The notes: generated from the letters alone by a model not told the origin. A stretch of DNA of 64,000 nucleotides from Hydractinia symbiolongicarpus (GCF_029227915.1 NC_079876.1:35199828-35263827); one strand, 5' to 3'; positions 1-11,864 are shown, numbered from the stretch's first letter. Translations and numbers: made by a program.

Positions 1-1473
1 CATACCAGAAACATTCCTTAAACTAAATTTGTTTTTAGTGTTTTCTTATGTTGCCTTCTTCAGGTTTACAATATTTTTTAACTAAGTTTGAACCTCGTGA
101 GAACTTAACATATGGGGGGTTGAAATAATGTATGATAGATTTATTTTGATTGTTTAGTATGTCCATGCTGCTTAACCATGAAAACAATGCAATGCGTTGT
201 TTTCTCATGGCTAATTTAATGTTAGGGTGTTATCTGCGGTAAAATTTTTAAGAGCACATGGCCACGCCATCAATTTGATCATAACTAACTCTGGTTCAGT
301 AATTTTGATGTTAGGATAGGATTATTTTCAAAATCTAATTTCACTGCTATGCAATAGTTTCATTGTTCGTAAAAACTTTAACGAAGTTTCTCTCTTCAAA
401 GAAGGATCATTTTTAAGTTTTCTGAATTTTATTTTGTCATTTACTATGTTTGATGCGTTTTATCATACATCTTTCAATCCAGGGTCACAGTTCCATTTCA
501 TTATCTGGTTTTGTGACAAGTAGGCGGTAGAGCGTTGCTTACGTAGTGTTCGATGCTGAAGAAGGACACGTGAAAAAGGTTGATAGTTGTAGACATGACA
601 GTTAGTGAGATGGGAAAGTTCAGCTTTTAACAGGTTGTTGTTGTTGTTGTCATTAAGGTTTAGTATCGAGAAGTAAAGTTCACATTTCAGTAGGTCGCAT
701 TCTTCTTGTAAAAGCTTGCGAGATTTCAAGTTATGATGATAGCATCGACAGAAAAAAATGCGAAGATCAGCATTACTAGTGAAGTTACGAAGTTTATTTT
801 GGTGCGTTTTGATGCATTTGTAAGCTTTATGTCCGGTGCCTTTCTAGACAACTTTAGAGAAGAAGTAAAAATTAATTTAAGCTGGGGCTTAATAAAATGT
901 TAAAGAGTTTTATATTGTGAAATGGTTCCTTGCTTTTTTTTGAAAGTTAGGCTTTCGCATCTATTTTGCAAAAACCTTTGTTTAATTTCCATATGCAAAA
1001 TTCATAATTACGTTGCTTGCTTTGTTGCAATGATCAGAAGTCAAACTTTGTCACCTTTCAAAAAAATTTATGTCAAACTGTTGAAAATAACAGAAAGATA
1101 AGTATTATTTAGTTCTTTATCAATTTTATTCATGACTCAAGTTCTGATAAAATGTATAAAATAAAAATTCCAGCTAAGTCTTCCGATAAAACCAGCCTAG
1201 TAAAGAGAAGGCAATTATCAATAACATATCATGAGCGCTGTAAGAAAAATCGTGCTCGGTGTTATAGATTATAAACAGCTCAAATTCATGAACAAACGTA
1301 GTTGGTTTAGTTTAAATGGCGAGACCAACTTCATCACGTAAATTATTATTATTATTGTTATTGTTATTATTATATTATGAATGTTTATATAGGATGGATA
1401 TAATTCAGTTTTTAAAAAACTGCTCTTAATATATGTCCTGTGAAAAATAAAATTATAAAATATTATTATTATA
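1..1473. other. AT-rich DNA, no gene recognised
   Basis: No coding region, RNA gene or transposon end could be supported. Short simple repeats are visible: a GTT run near 636-652 and ATT/GTT runs at about 1343-1375 and 1458-1472. Open frames here are short and have no recognisable motif. Confidence 0.6.
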
Positions 1474-2102
1474 CTAGTCGATAAAGCCCGTGGAAAATCC
1501 ACTGAAGCAGGATAAAATTGAAAAATAAGCGTCATATAAATTTTAATGACGTCAACAACCCATCTGCAAAAAAAATTAGAACCTTGTTTTTACGTTGCCT
1601 TTATTGTGTAGACCTTAAAGCGCTGATCAAGAAAATGTATGTAATCACGTGCTTTTGATGAATGGTTAATGAGATTTACGGGTTAAAAATTTTTGCTGAC
1701 ATCAGCAAAGTCCCTAATAAAAGTACAGAAAATTATTTTTTCGAAATTTGTATGCACGTTGCCTTCATGTTATAGCTCTTGTTAAAGTTTTTTGATGACG
1801 TCATAAACCTGTTCATTCCGCAACGGATTTGGGGACCCAGGTTTGGAAAATTACCCAAATTGGTCCCAGGTGGTCCTTGGGACCAATTTGGGTAATTTAG
1901 TTAGAGACGCGGTGAAAAAACATTGACGTGACCACCTCGTTTCCAAGTTATTTGGCCCCAAATTTTAAATGCACTGTAATGGTTTCATTAATTTAATATA
2001 GGATATTGAAGTTAAAGTAGTGTTATTGACGTCGCGCCGTAACGTCAGAAAATTTAACGTATTAGACATAAATTTTTCGGCAACATTAAAGGAAAATGAC
2101 GA
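1474..2102 (-). mobile_element. Helitron, 5'-truncated non-autonomous copy
   Basis: Read on the minus strand this ends with a short hairpin (GTGGA...TCCAC) about 12 bases before a terminal CTAG that is followed by host T, the Helitron 3' signature. The body is closely similar to 14095-14375, sharing long stretches such as TGTGTAGACCTTAAAGCGCT. It also shares the block around CGCGCCGTAACGTC with the copies at 13342 and 14376. Similarity stops near 2102 where the LINE 3' end begins, so the 5' TC terminus is missing. No coding capacity is seen. Confidence 0.75.
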
Positions 2103-2189
2103 AATTTATTACAGGTTAAAATAGCTTTTAGTGTTTCTTACAAAACTTGGTAAAGTATCCAATTTTCGAATTTCGATTGGCAAGTCATT

Positions 2190-3300
2190 TTAAATCTTTG
2201 ATCCCATAAATTTAAAACCAGATCTATTTACTTCAAGTCTCACTCTAGGTATTGTCAGAAAGTAATTGTTGTTTCGGGTGTTTCTACTGTGCAATCTTAT
2301 CTCGAAGAAATCTTCAAAATTGCTACACACTGCTTTGTCCAAGCATTTTCTGACGAGCATGACAGCATGTTTCTTTATTTCATTCATAATTGGTACTTGA
2401 CGTTTCTCTGTCGCCTTAGCAATTCTTCTATTAAGCTATTGAAGCTTATTTTGCTGGCCGTTGGTAAGATTCAGGTTTGTAGTACAGCAGTAAAGAGGCG
2501 TTGGCAGCAGCAATCCGACATAGTTTTTAGTGATGGCATTGTTCGTTAAGTTGGATTTCAATGAGAGTAAACGAAGCTTGGTAGACATTTTCTTGTAAAG
2601 ACTTATAAAGTGATGGTTCATTGACAAAGTCTGGTCGAGAACAGTCCCAAGATATCGATATTCGGTGGTTGCGTTAATTAGCTTTCCGTTGATTTCTAAG
2701 TTCAAGGTTGATCCGTTTTTATTCAAATTTTTGCGAGTGCCGAATATCATCGATTCGGTTTTTCCAGCCTTCAGATTTAATACAAGTTCGTTTTCAATGA
2801 AGTACCTGTGTACGTTTTTTAATTCAGCGTTGAAAGCGATCTCAAGTTGCTGACTTGTTTTTCGTCCAATGTCCAATAACAATTCGTCCAATAACACGGC
2901 ATCGTCCGCAAAGTTTAGTACTCTAGAATGTTTCAAACAATTTTCGAAATCATTGAAGTAGATTAATAAGAGACAGGGTCCAAGATTTTACTTTACAAAT
3001 CTGGGCGCGGTTAAACAAGTAGTCTGCGAACCAATTTAGTGAGAAACCTTTTACTCCATAACTTCTTAGTTTTGACAGGAGAATGGAGTGGCAAGTATCG
3101 AAAGCCTTTGACAGGTCAAAGTAAAGCGCACCTGTTAAATTCCCTTTGTCCATCTCCTTCCTGATTTCCTCTGTCAGATAGAGTGTGGCTAATTCGGTAG
3201 ATCGTTTTTTTCTGTATCCGTATTGGTTGGGTGTTAAAATTTCATTTTCTTGAAGATAGTTCACACGTTGAACATAAACAGCTCTCTCCATTATTTTAGA
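2190..3300 (-). pseudogene. LINE reverse transcriptase, C-terminal half
   Basis: The segment at 3291-2950 carries typical finger/palm residues: NQYGYRKKRSTELA, then YFDLSKAFDTCHS with the first catalytic aspartate, then LRSYGVKGFSLNWFADYL. After a frame break the segment at 2936-2436 has FADDAVLL, the conserved FADD catalytic motif, followed by KTESMIFGT and a YRYLGTVLD motif typical of LINE thumb regions. The last piece (2387-2190) is the usual LINE C-terminal block with HSRNTRNNN and GFKFMG. Sequence between the YLF block and FADD (the PQGS region) is lost. It continues the protein that ends at 5778 on the other side of the Helitron. Confidence 0.85.
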
Positions 3301-5777
3301 CTAGTCGATTAGGCCCGGGGAAAAATCCACTTAGGCAGAAAAACAATTGAAAAGTTCTGTCATTTGAATTTTGATGACATCAGCAAATATTTCAGTATAT
3401 TGAATATGCCTTTAATTAAAAAAAATAATCTGAAAATGCTTAAAAAGAAAGTAAAGAAGTCATAATTTAACAAAAAAGTTCTTAAAATCTAACACAAAAT
3501 ATCAAATGTCAAATCGCATGAAATCCTCCCAACAAAACTTCATACAAAATATGAAAAACAACGGCGTGCAAGGTGTAAAATCTAGTTAGTAGAAAGTTAC
3601 AACATTGACAGTCACAACCCAGACAGTTACGACAACAATAATAATAATGTCAGAAATAACACATATCTCAAATATGTATACATCTTATTATGTGATTATG
3701 TTGAAAACCTTCAATATTTTAATCTGAAGTGTCGAAAAGAAAGGCTTGCAACAGTAAGCACAGATCTATGAAATAAGTTCTTTACGCATTTTAAACATTG
3801 TCTTTTCCCTAAATGCTTATACAACAATACAACCTGAACAATATCAAAAAGCCAAACTTAAACAAACACAAAACACCTAAAAACAAAAAGTTAAACTTTG
3901 AAAAATCATTTATTCGGTTGCATACCATCCTCTCCCGCAAAAATATGCACAAAATGTAAAAATTAACCGGTTAACAAAACAATTTTTTGTCTAATGATCC
4001 GTACTGACTTTACCAAACATTTTAACCTGAAATGTCGAAAAAGCAATGAGCAAGGAGTAAATTTCAAATCAACAAAAATCATTATTTTGAAAACATTGTA
4101 TACATATATGGTCCTTCCTCACAAAAGTTTACAATAAATGTAGAACACAAAGGTTTATAAGGAGCAAATCAAAATATGAACAAAAATCAGTTCAATTGGC
4201 ATGTTCTATATTGTATTCAGCCATAAAATCTTCCACAAAATTGATATGAAACCCATCAAATTCAACTCAGAAAAAGCAGTCATTTAAGTGCATACAAAAA
4301 TACAACTTGTAGAATATCAAATTATCATTTTTAGTATATATAATTGCATATGGTCCTCCCTCACAACAGTTAAATTTTTGCACTAAATTTGCAACACAAA
4401 ATAGAAATTCTAAATAATTCCTATGGTTTTCCTCAAAAGTTTAATCAAAATATAAAAGATGAGAGGTGAACGACAAAATCAAAGTTTGCAGAATTTAATT
4501 ATTTTGGTATATATATGTCTATTGATATATGCCCTTTATAACAATATTTCAATCCAAAATGTGAAAAAGTACAACAAAATCAGTTATTCTGATGATATTG
4601 CATACACTTTTTCTCCACAAAAGTGTAAAAAAAGAATGGTTGTAGGAAATACTTCTGATTCAACAAAAATCAGTATTTGCATCTTGTACTCATTAAATAT
4701 TACCCAAAATTTCAAAAAACTGTGATTTGGAACGCATCAAATTTATAAATAGAGAGGGATCAGTCATTTCGGTATGTTGTACAGAGTCCTGCCCGGTAAG
4801 AATTTATACAAAATATAAAAAAACACAAGTTTTTTCATTGTTGTACTCCCTCAAAAAAGTTGAAACTTTTCTTAATTGAGACAAAATGCCATAAACAAAA
4901 ACATTTTAGTCAGAACATCTAGAACAACAAAAATCACTACACTTAAGGTACCAGAATTACTACATGTTAAATAAAAATCGTTTCGTCATATTGCATGTAA
5001 CCGATGTATATAAGTTTAGTTACACAAAATGTGAAAAATACATTATTTGCATACACAAATTGTGAAAAATACATTATTTGCTTAAAAACAGTCCTTAAAC
5101 TCTTCTTAAATATTATGTAATACTTTTTTAAAAGTTATTGTGGCTTGGTAATTTAAGCTTAAAATGTCAATTAAAATAAGTTACAGTCACATTCTTAGCA
5201 AAGACCACTAAGATTAGCTTACATGTAAAAAGCAACATAAAACTGAAGCTAACATAAGGTAGCTACAGCAGCTAATAGCTGGTCACTTAAATATAAACTG
5301 GAGACTTAGCTAGGTATAAAGAACATGGCTACATATTTATAAATTTCTAGCTACCTAGCTAGTTGTTGTTGGTGTGGTTGATGCTAGCTAACAAACATGT
5401 CTCGCATCAATAATATCATCAAAACTTTTAAAAACATAAACAAACCTTCAAGAAACCTTTCTATACTTCATTTATATACCATGCCCCTTTTTAAATGCTT
5501 TTGTAAAGATTTATTTTGAAGGCAAGAGAAGACAAATGCTTAAAAAGGACAGCCATCTTTTTTGCAAACACAATTTCCGTTAATTTGTGCTAGAACTTCA
5601 TTTAACAAACCACACAAAACTCGCGGCTTTTCACGACAAAAAAGACATATTTTTTTCGGCAACATCAAAGATTTTTTTCGGCAACATCAAAGGAAAATGA
5701 CGATATCAACTTTGCCTGTCACGGACACACTTAGCGTATTATTACACACGGACACACTTAGCGTATTATTATATAGA
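3301..5777 (-). mobile_element. Helitron, complete non-autonomous copy inserted in a LINE
   Basis: On the minus strand it starts TCTATATAATAATACGC (5777 downward) and ends in a GC-rich hairpin followed by AATCGACTAG at 3301. It sits between host A (5778) and host T (3300) with no target duplication. This matches Helitron rules: 5' TC, 3' CTRR, subterminal hairpin, A|T insertion. The ends match other copies here, including a duplicated block ACACTTAGCGTATTATTA at 5728-5771. The interior (about 3600-5100) is a degenerate AT-rich array of loosely related units containing CAACAAAAATCAGT-like words. No Rep/helicase gene is seen, so an autonomous element must have moved it. Confidence 0.92.
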
Positions 5778-6447
5778 TATGACTGGTAGGATGGAGGTCG
5801 GTCGATAGTTTGACATTTCGTCCATTTTCCCACTCTTGTGGAGTGGGATGACTTTCGCCAACTTCCATTCAGTTTGTATGGTCACTGTTTTTAGCGACAA
5901 GTTGATGATGAACGATAAGGGACTTGATAACGCTGTGGCTCCGTCTTTCAAAAGTCCTGATGGTATTTGGTCATAACCTGTAGCTTTCTTGCGGTGCAAC
6001 TTCTTCAGCTGACTTTCAACAAATACATTTGAAACGTAAGTGAACGCAAAAACAGAATTCGTACTTTCATTTACTTCACTTGGCTTACCCCATATAAATT
6101 CCTTCATTGGCAGTGCAACAGATTTAAGTTTATTTGCACATTTCGAAAAATATGAACAAAAACTACCAGCTTTTGTTAGGTTTTCTGCAGCCGATGTACA
6201 TGTGCCATTGTTTTCCGACTTCCCTTTTGTTGGAAAAATGCTTTTAATAATAATAATAATAATTTTTAATAATTTTCCAAAATTTTCTTGGGTTATTCTT
6301 GTTCTCGATAAGGAGGTTTTTATGAAAACTGTTTTTTGCATATTTTATCATGTGATGGCATCGGTTCTTTAGGTTTTTATAAAGACGCCAATCAGCACTG
6401 TTGCGTGATTTTCGTGCCTTCCTCAAGACAGTATCTCTCCGAGACAT
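5778..6447 (-). pseudogene. LINE linker and N-terminal half of reverse transcriptase
   Basis: The upstream part (6447-6244) is the basic linker seen between endonuclease and reverse transcriptase, with NPRKFWKIIK. It then runs into an in-frame AAT/ATT expansion coding poly-Tyr or poly-Ile. The next segment (to 5778) contains KKATGYDQIPSGLLKDGA, FIINLSLKT, WKLAKVIPLHKSG and NYRPTSILPVIS, the conserved start of LINE reverse transcriptases. The reading frame is interrupted at VIS by the Helitron and resumes with K-I-M-E-R at 3300. Confidence 0.88.
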
Positions 6448-6471
6448 AAGTCTCCTAACCTCCGTACATAA

Positions 6472-7442
6472 CTACGGGCACTTGCCTCCCTTCACTCTCT
6501 TTTGTATGAGCGGCGCGTGTTTATCGATTACGGTTAACAAAATATTTTTAAAATAACTCCACGCACTAATTGCATCAGTCAATGTGTACAGATGCTTCCA
6601 ATTCTGTTTATTTAATTCTTTTAAAAAATCATTGTGGTTGTAGTTGGTATAATTACGACAAGTAATTAGTTTTGTTGGAACTTTTTGACTAGTGTGTCTT
6701 CGAACGCAAGCGACGCAATCGTGATCGCCAATACTCAAGGGTTTAACTTTTGTGAAACAAATTAGCGAGTGATTGTTTGTATAAATCAAATCTATAAGGG
6801 TGCTTGTGTCTCTTGTTGTTCTCGTAGCCGCTGTTACCAATTGGTTAAATCCCTGGACAGCCATCAACTCTTTAAATTCTGAATGATCATTTTTATTTTT
6901 ATAGTTAACATTAAAGTCGCCCATAATGATAACTTCTAGCGATAGGTCGTTAACGGTCTCAAGCGTGTATTGAAAATATTCTTTCCACTTCTTGTGTAAG
7001 TGAAGTGAATTGTCCGGGGGTCGGTACATACAGCAAATTAGATAATGTTTCGCTTTTTCCGGGCATATTTCGATCCAAATGTTTTCTAAAAATTCACATT
7101 CAAGGTTTTCTCGTCGTTTCCAGTTTATATTCTCCGATACGTATATAGCAACACCTCCTCCTAGGCCAGTTTTTCGTCTCTTTTCTACAAACTGGAACCC
7201 CGGGATACAAAACAAGCTATCGCTTTCGTGTACAATATGTGTCTCTGAGAGAGATAAAATTGAGTTTTTCTCTCCCGAAAATAAAGGCGTAAGATTTGGT
7301 AACAATTTGTCAAACCTTTACAGTTTTGGTGAAATAACTTTACTACTTTTCTGAAAGTAAAATCTGTTAATCTACCAACATTTCCATCGGCTTGTGGTCC
7401 CGGGCACGCTTCAATATCTGTAAATATGTGCGGTAAAAACAA
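6472..7442 (-). pseudogene. LINE APE-type endonuclease domain
   Basis: Recognisable endonuclease/exonuclease/phosphatase-fold motifs appear in order: FHQNCKGL near the N-terminus (catalytic Asn), LSETHI (catalytic Glu), GGVAIYVSE, CCMYRPPDNS, IIMGDFNVNY (catalytic Asp and Asn), STLIDLIYTN and IGDHDCV (the terminal D-H pair). A frame change near 7300 separates the first block from the rest. The extreme N-terminus reads IFTDIEACPGPQ, close to the 2A-like signature found at the start of some invertebrate LINE ORFs but lacking its usual Asn. No ATG precedes it in frame. Confidence 0.85.
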
Positions 7443-7697
7443 ACTGCGTTTTACGTAAGCTAAATTTCTGCTCTTTTAATACTGCCATAAACAAACAAAA
7501 GAAATTGCAGCCTCCACTCGTGTTAGATTTGTTGAAACGTCACTATTTGTGAACAGTGGCTTCTTTACAAGTATACCAATAATTAAAACAACAACAATCT
7601 TTGTCAAGAGCCAACTTGCGTCCGCTCTGGCCGCCATCATCATGAAAGTGCCAAATATATCTTCTTAGTATATTAGTAGAGAAAACATTATACATAC

Positions 7698-7996
7698 GGA
7701 ATAATAATAAACTGCTCAGTTACTGCGGGCGCATTAGGAGCTGCTGGTGGCGGTGCTGCAGCTAGTGCAGTCGCTGCTATTGCCGGTGGAGCTGTCGATG
7801 CAGTTCGTGGCGCCGTCGGTGTAGCTGGTCGTGGTGGTTCTGGTGGTGCTGCTAGCTCTGGGGCAGCTGGCGGTGTGGATGGTGGTGCAGGTGCTGCTTG
7901 TGCTGAAACCAGTGCTGCGTGACCTCCCCGTAGAGCTGGTGCTGGTGCCGGAGCAGTTGCGGTGACGTTGACAGTGACGGTGCTGCTGGCTGTGCT
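7698..7996 (-). CDS. Candidate host exon, Ala/Pro-rich (GC island)
   Basis: On the minus strand a strong acceptor (pyrimidine-rich, ending CTTCTAATAG) precedes a 299-base open segment that ends at a GTATGT donor. Read in phase 0 it encodes S-T-A-S-S-T-V-T-V-N, then a long Ala/Pro run such as APPSTPPAAPELAAPPEP and PRPATPTAPR. The product would be a flexible linker or mucin/structural-like region; no domain is recognised. The plus strand is also open as an Ala/Gly-rich frame ending in TGA near 7919, but without comparable splice sites, so minus is preferred. Base composition is far more GC-rich than anything nearby. Confidence 0.45.
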
Positions 7997-8003
7997 CTAT
8001 TAG

Positions 8004-9204
8004 AAGAACAAGAAATATTTTTGTTAATGTGATTCAAAACATTTTAAGTATGCATGCTGAATAACTTTTGGTGTTCCTTTCCATTCTATTCCATGGAAAA
8101 TTTTATTGAAGTGGAAAATAGTATTTAGCTTATATCCCTTAAGTACATATACTCGCACCTATATTCAGATTAAGGAGGTATTATAAACAAGAGTAGAAAA
8201 TTAGTTCTTACAAAGCATAATTCTCCCAGTTTAGTCTGCCCATCTCTTCACTTTAAAAACATTTTTTCATAAACTGGATTTGAAATCCAACAATAAACTA
8301 TCTAAGTCCAGCAAAGAAAATTTTCATTCAGGAGGTAGCTAGCTAGGTAGATAAACTTCGGTTCAATGCACAGTGTTGTAAAATAACACAATGAAAGCGA
8401 TCGCAACCCTCATTCTGATCGGAGCAATTAATTTTACCAAACCCCCGCATTTTTATGTAAAGGCGGCTAGAACAGTTTGATCAGATGATGCAGGAGAATT
8501 AATATTTTTTTGAACTTGACTTTGATAAGCATAAAATATGCAAGGGATGAGTCAACAAGAAAATAACAGATTTGATTACAATGTCAATTTTAATAAATTT
8601 TCTCTGTTTAGTATAGTTAAGGATTTCGCATAGCTGTATTCCGTTTACTTTTCCAATAATCGCACGAATAAAAGAACTAATTTCAAGAAATAAAACAAGA
8701 ATTTATTTAGTGTACTTGCATTAGTCAGTTCTTTCATCTCTGACATTACAATCAATTGTTCGGCGAATAATTTTCAAACGTACGTTTTACATGGTGACAA
8801 TAAAACTTTTTATTCTCGGATGTCATTTTTAATCCCAATGAATCTTAAGATTAATTATACGTAGTTCTTTATTCCTTCTCTTTTCTAATTATAATGCGTA
8901 CGTCGAAACAAAAATGACACAGCTGAATTTGAAATAAACAAGCACATGTTGAAATAAAAAATTCAAGTTAAAGGGTGCATATATTTGAAAATACATGTTT
9001 TTAATTTTCAATTCAAAGCTATTATCCTTCCAGCTGGTTTTCGCTTTTCTATTTCTTATGAAGTCAAAAAAGGAGCAAACATTTTTTAAAAATTTTGAAT
9101 CATAGCAGAAAATCCATAATTTAAAAGTAAATGAACGTACTGTCAATAAATTACAGTACTAGCTCTGCCGCTCGTGTTGTTACAATTTCTTGCAAAGTGT
9201 AGTC
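8004..9204. other. AT-rich DNA, no gene recognised
   Basis: I find no supported exon. A block at about 8405-8500 (GCAACCCTCATTCTGATC, GTTTGATCAGATGATGCAGG) recurs in diverged form near 24127-24180, 24995-25020 and 26318-26335, so it is probably part of a dispersed repeat. Confidence 0.45.
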
Positions 9205-9298
9205 CAATTGTGCATTCAACGTGCGTGGTTCAATTGTGCATTCAACGTGCGTGATTCAATTGTGCGTTCAACGTGCGTAGTTCAATTGTACGTTAACG
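9205..9298. repeat. 26-bp tandem repeat, about 3.6 copies
   Basis: Units start at 9205, 9231 and 9257, with a partial fourth at 9283. Each reads CAATTGTGC, then A/G, then TTCAACGTGCGT followed by a variable GGTT, GATT or AGTT. The unit is richer in CG than its surroundings and contains ACGTGCGT. Confidence 0.9.
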
Positions 9299-11497
9299 TT
9301 TTTTAAGAAGTTATTATCTGTACCGTTCTCAGTTCATGGATGCTACAAAGGTGAGAAATAATTTTATATGCATTTTATATATTTTTATGCAAATATTTTT
9401 TATTGTAAACCTATCTGATGTAGCAGAAAGTCTCCTTACAATACCTTTCGTTCTGCTCAAAATAGTCGCGCACAGCTGAATTCCGAACGTCCTGCATGGT
9501 AATTTATTACGCTGACGGGCAGACCTGTCGCTTTTTTCTTATTTCTTCATGTCAAATTTGTTTTTTGCTGAAGTTCTTTATGAAAAACCTAAAGTATATT
9601 ATAACTCTGTATTTTTTTAGATAAATAATAAATGACTTGCTGAAGGACAACACAATTCATTCAAGACAGTTATATGAAGGGCTACAGTTTCTTGAGTGAT
9701 GGCAAAACATATTCAAGAAAATATTAGAGATAATGTTTAGTTGCTCTTAATTGACTTTTATGGTACAGTCTTGAAGTTGGGTCAACTGAAATTATTTTGC
9801 AGACCCGAACGGAAATCATCAACCAATTAAATGAAACAACCTATTTTTGTATCAATTTCCACTGTCAAAAATGTATAGATCTGATTTCAGATGACATTGT
9901 TCTTTACTTACTGAATTTGAACAAGTTTTCTTACTTTTTGGAAAGATAGAAGATCAAGATATTTTGAGATCGTATTGAGATGAAATTTTCATTATATATT
10001 CAATATAGACAGGTTTTCCCGGGATTTTACTCTGAAGAAATACGCTTTGCTCAGCTGAACAACTGAATATTATAATTTATAATTTTTTTGGTTTAATCAA
10101 ACAGCATACATGAACTGAGAGGTATATTGTAGAAACTTGTAGACTGATATAAAGTAGACACCTCTTTCATAAAACAACGTACTGCTTGGACTACATTTTA
10201 CAACCGTAACACCTGAGCGTGTGTTATTATATAGTTTGATCGTTCACCAACATACAAATATTTTTATTTTTAATGATCCTTTAGTCATTTTATCGGCGTT
10301 TTATTAACACTCTAAAAAATGCGTTGGTTCGTTTTTGACAACTTAAATTTAGTAAATAAAAAAGCGAGAAATAGCCACACATGCTTATAACATTTTTTCT
10401 GAAAACATTGTCAATGAGGTCATTGAGATTAAATTATGTCGCATAGCTAAATTAAAGCTTTTGTAAATAACCCATTGTCAACAATCTAGAAAACACTTAG
10501 GAAAATTGATGTAAATTAGACAATAAAAAATTGACTGATCTTGAACTATACTTGTGCTAAAGCCTTAATTACGAAAGAATAATGGAGTCAGCTTGTGAAC
10601 TAATTCAAGTCAATAAGATATAGATAGCTGTATCTCAATAAGCCAATCTTGCATTTTTTTCTATAACAACGCAACGCATGATTTCCGTGCTTCTTACGTA
10701 AGCAAACAGAAGTGTTCCATTTTTATTGCTTTGCTCACTGCGCAATTTGAAATAAGATGGATAAAGGCGTATAATTCTTTTGTGCATTAGTTTAGAACAC
10801 TAATTTCAGTTGTGTATTTTTTTATCCAAATGTATTAGTCAAATTCTATAATTAGTGCTCCTTGGTTTTAGTCACATTAAGAGATGTTTTTTGCCCAAAT
10901 TGTGTATATAGTATGCTTTGCTCCATCATAAGCATAACAAATTAACAGATACGGTCCAATAATCTTCATTGTAAAAGAGCGTTTTGAAACTAAGCAATAC
11001 AATGCGTAATCAAAATTAATTTATTACATAGAAGCGAAAAGCACCACGGAAAATTGCAGACTAGCTGACGTTTAAAACTTTACCCGTAAAATACTCTACT
11101 CTTTTGAGGGTTTCTTTCATAAATTGAAAGTGGCGACAATTAGCTATGCTAATAGCAAATGGCAGTAGACGGTGTTACTTACATTTCGTTGCGGTGATGG
11201 TTGTTGTGTTGATGGCCTTGGCGGTGGTGGTTTTAGTCTTAAGCGTCAGTGGTGGTCGTGGCAATAATGATAATGATGACTGTGTTGACGCTGATTGTGG
11301 TAGAATGAAACTTGTGGAAGAAGTGAAACTTGAGTAAGGGATGGGTTTGGATGGAGTAGAAAAAATGTAGGTGGCCGTAAAAAGAAAATTGGGAGCATAT
11401 AAATAGTGCCGTTATTAACTTAGTAAAATCAGTTTGATTCGAAATAGCTATGAAATTAATTACACATCTTCAATTAAACAATTTCGTACCATCTTAC
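9299..11497. other. AT-rich DNA with a Thr/Gly-triplet patch
   Basis: Mostly featureless AT-rich sequence. At about 11190-11300 the plus strand is rich in GGT/GTT triplets; on the minus strand this reads as a short Thr-rich stretch behind possible acceptors (CTACTCAAG, ACAATCAG), but every joined frame soon hits a stop. It may be a decayed Thr-rich exon of the gene whose exons lie at 11498-11864. Confidence 0.4.
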
Positions 11498-11864
11498 ATG
11501 CAATTCTCTTCTTTCTACTTTCGATTCTTGTAATGTAATGAATTGGATACGGAATGTGAGCGTGCCCTGATCTGTTCCTTGTGTCAAGGTTCTGCTCCAT
11601 TGCTAAAGTTAAAGAAAGAAAGTTAAAGGTGTTTCAAAAATTACTTTGTTGTTTGTCTAATTACCTTTGTGATTTTTTGCACCTTTCCTTGATACTTTTT
11701 TTGTAAGCTACGCAGAAGTAAAGCCAGCTGGATTCTTTTTCTCCAATTCCAATTCCAAAAAGTGTTTCAGGCATTTGTAACCTTTTTTCAGCTTGCTGTG
11801 CATAGGGACCGTTAGTTACTTCCTCGTTTAAAGATATTCCTGGGATACACACGTAGAGCAATAT
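11498..11864 (-). CDS. Two joined exons of an unrecognised host gene
   Basis: Exon A is 11864-11665: acceptor ACAATTTTTAG, donor CAAAG|GTAATT, 200 bases, phase 0 in and 2 out. It encodes GISLNEEVTNGPYAQQAEKR and, later, ETLFGIGIGEKESSWLYF. Exon B is 11591-11498: acceptor GGAGCAG, donor GCAT|GTAAGA, 94 bases, phase 2 in and 0 out. It encodes R-TLTQGTDQGTLTFRIQFI and ends KVERRELH. The 73-base intron joins them in phase without a stop. The phase fit plus two full splice-site pairs make this a convincing gene fragment. No family was recognised; the Cys/aromatic content and neighbouring Thr-rich DNA hint at an extracellular protein, which is inference only. Confidence 0.6.

Larger units (their letters stand above)
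2103..7442 (-). mobile_element. LINE retrotransposon (CR1/Jockey-type), split by a Helitron
   Basis: An APE-endonuclease plus reverse-transcriptase LINE running right to left. The order on the minus strand is endonuclease (about 7330-6480), linker, first half of the reverse transcriptase (to 5778), a 2477-base Helitron insertion (3301-5777), the second half of the reverse transcriptase and the C-terminal tail (3300-2190), then a short 3' UTR. Removing the insert restores the reading frame exactly. Frame breaks exist near 7300, 6450, 6250 and 2950, so this copy is dead. The 5' end is uncertain. Confidence 0.85.

Noticed and set aside
1-1473. Short open frames near 463-729 and 1269-1535
   Set aside because: No motif, no splice signals, composition like the surrounding non-coding DNA.
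2103-2190. LINE poly(A) or microsatellite 3' tail
   Set aside because: The LINE ends in ordinary AT-rich sequence against the Helitron; no clear simple-repeat tail or target duplication could be defined.
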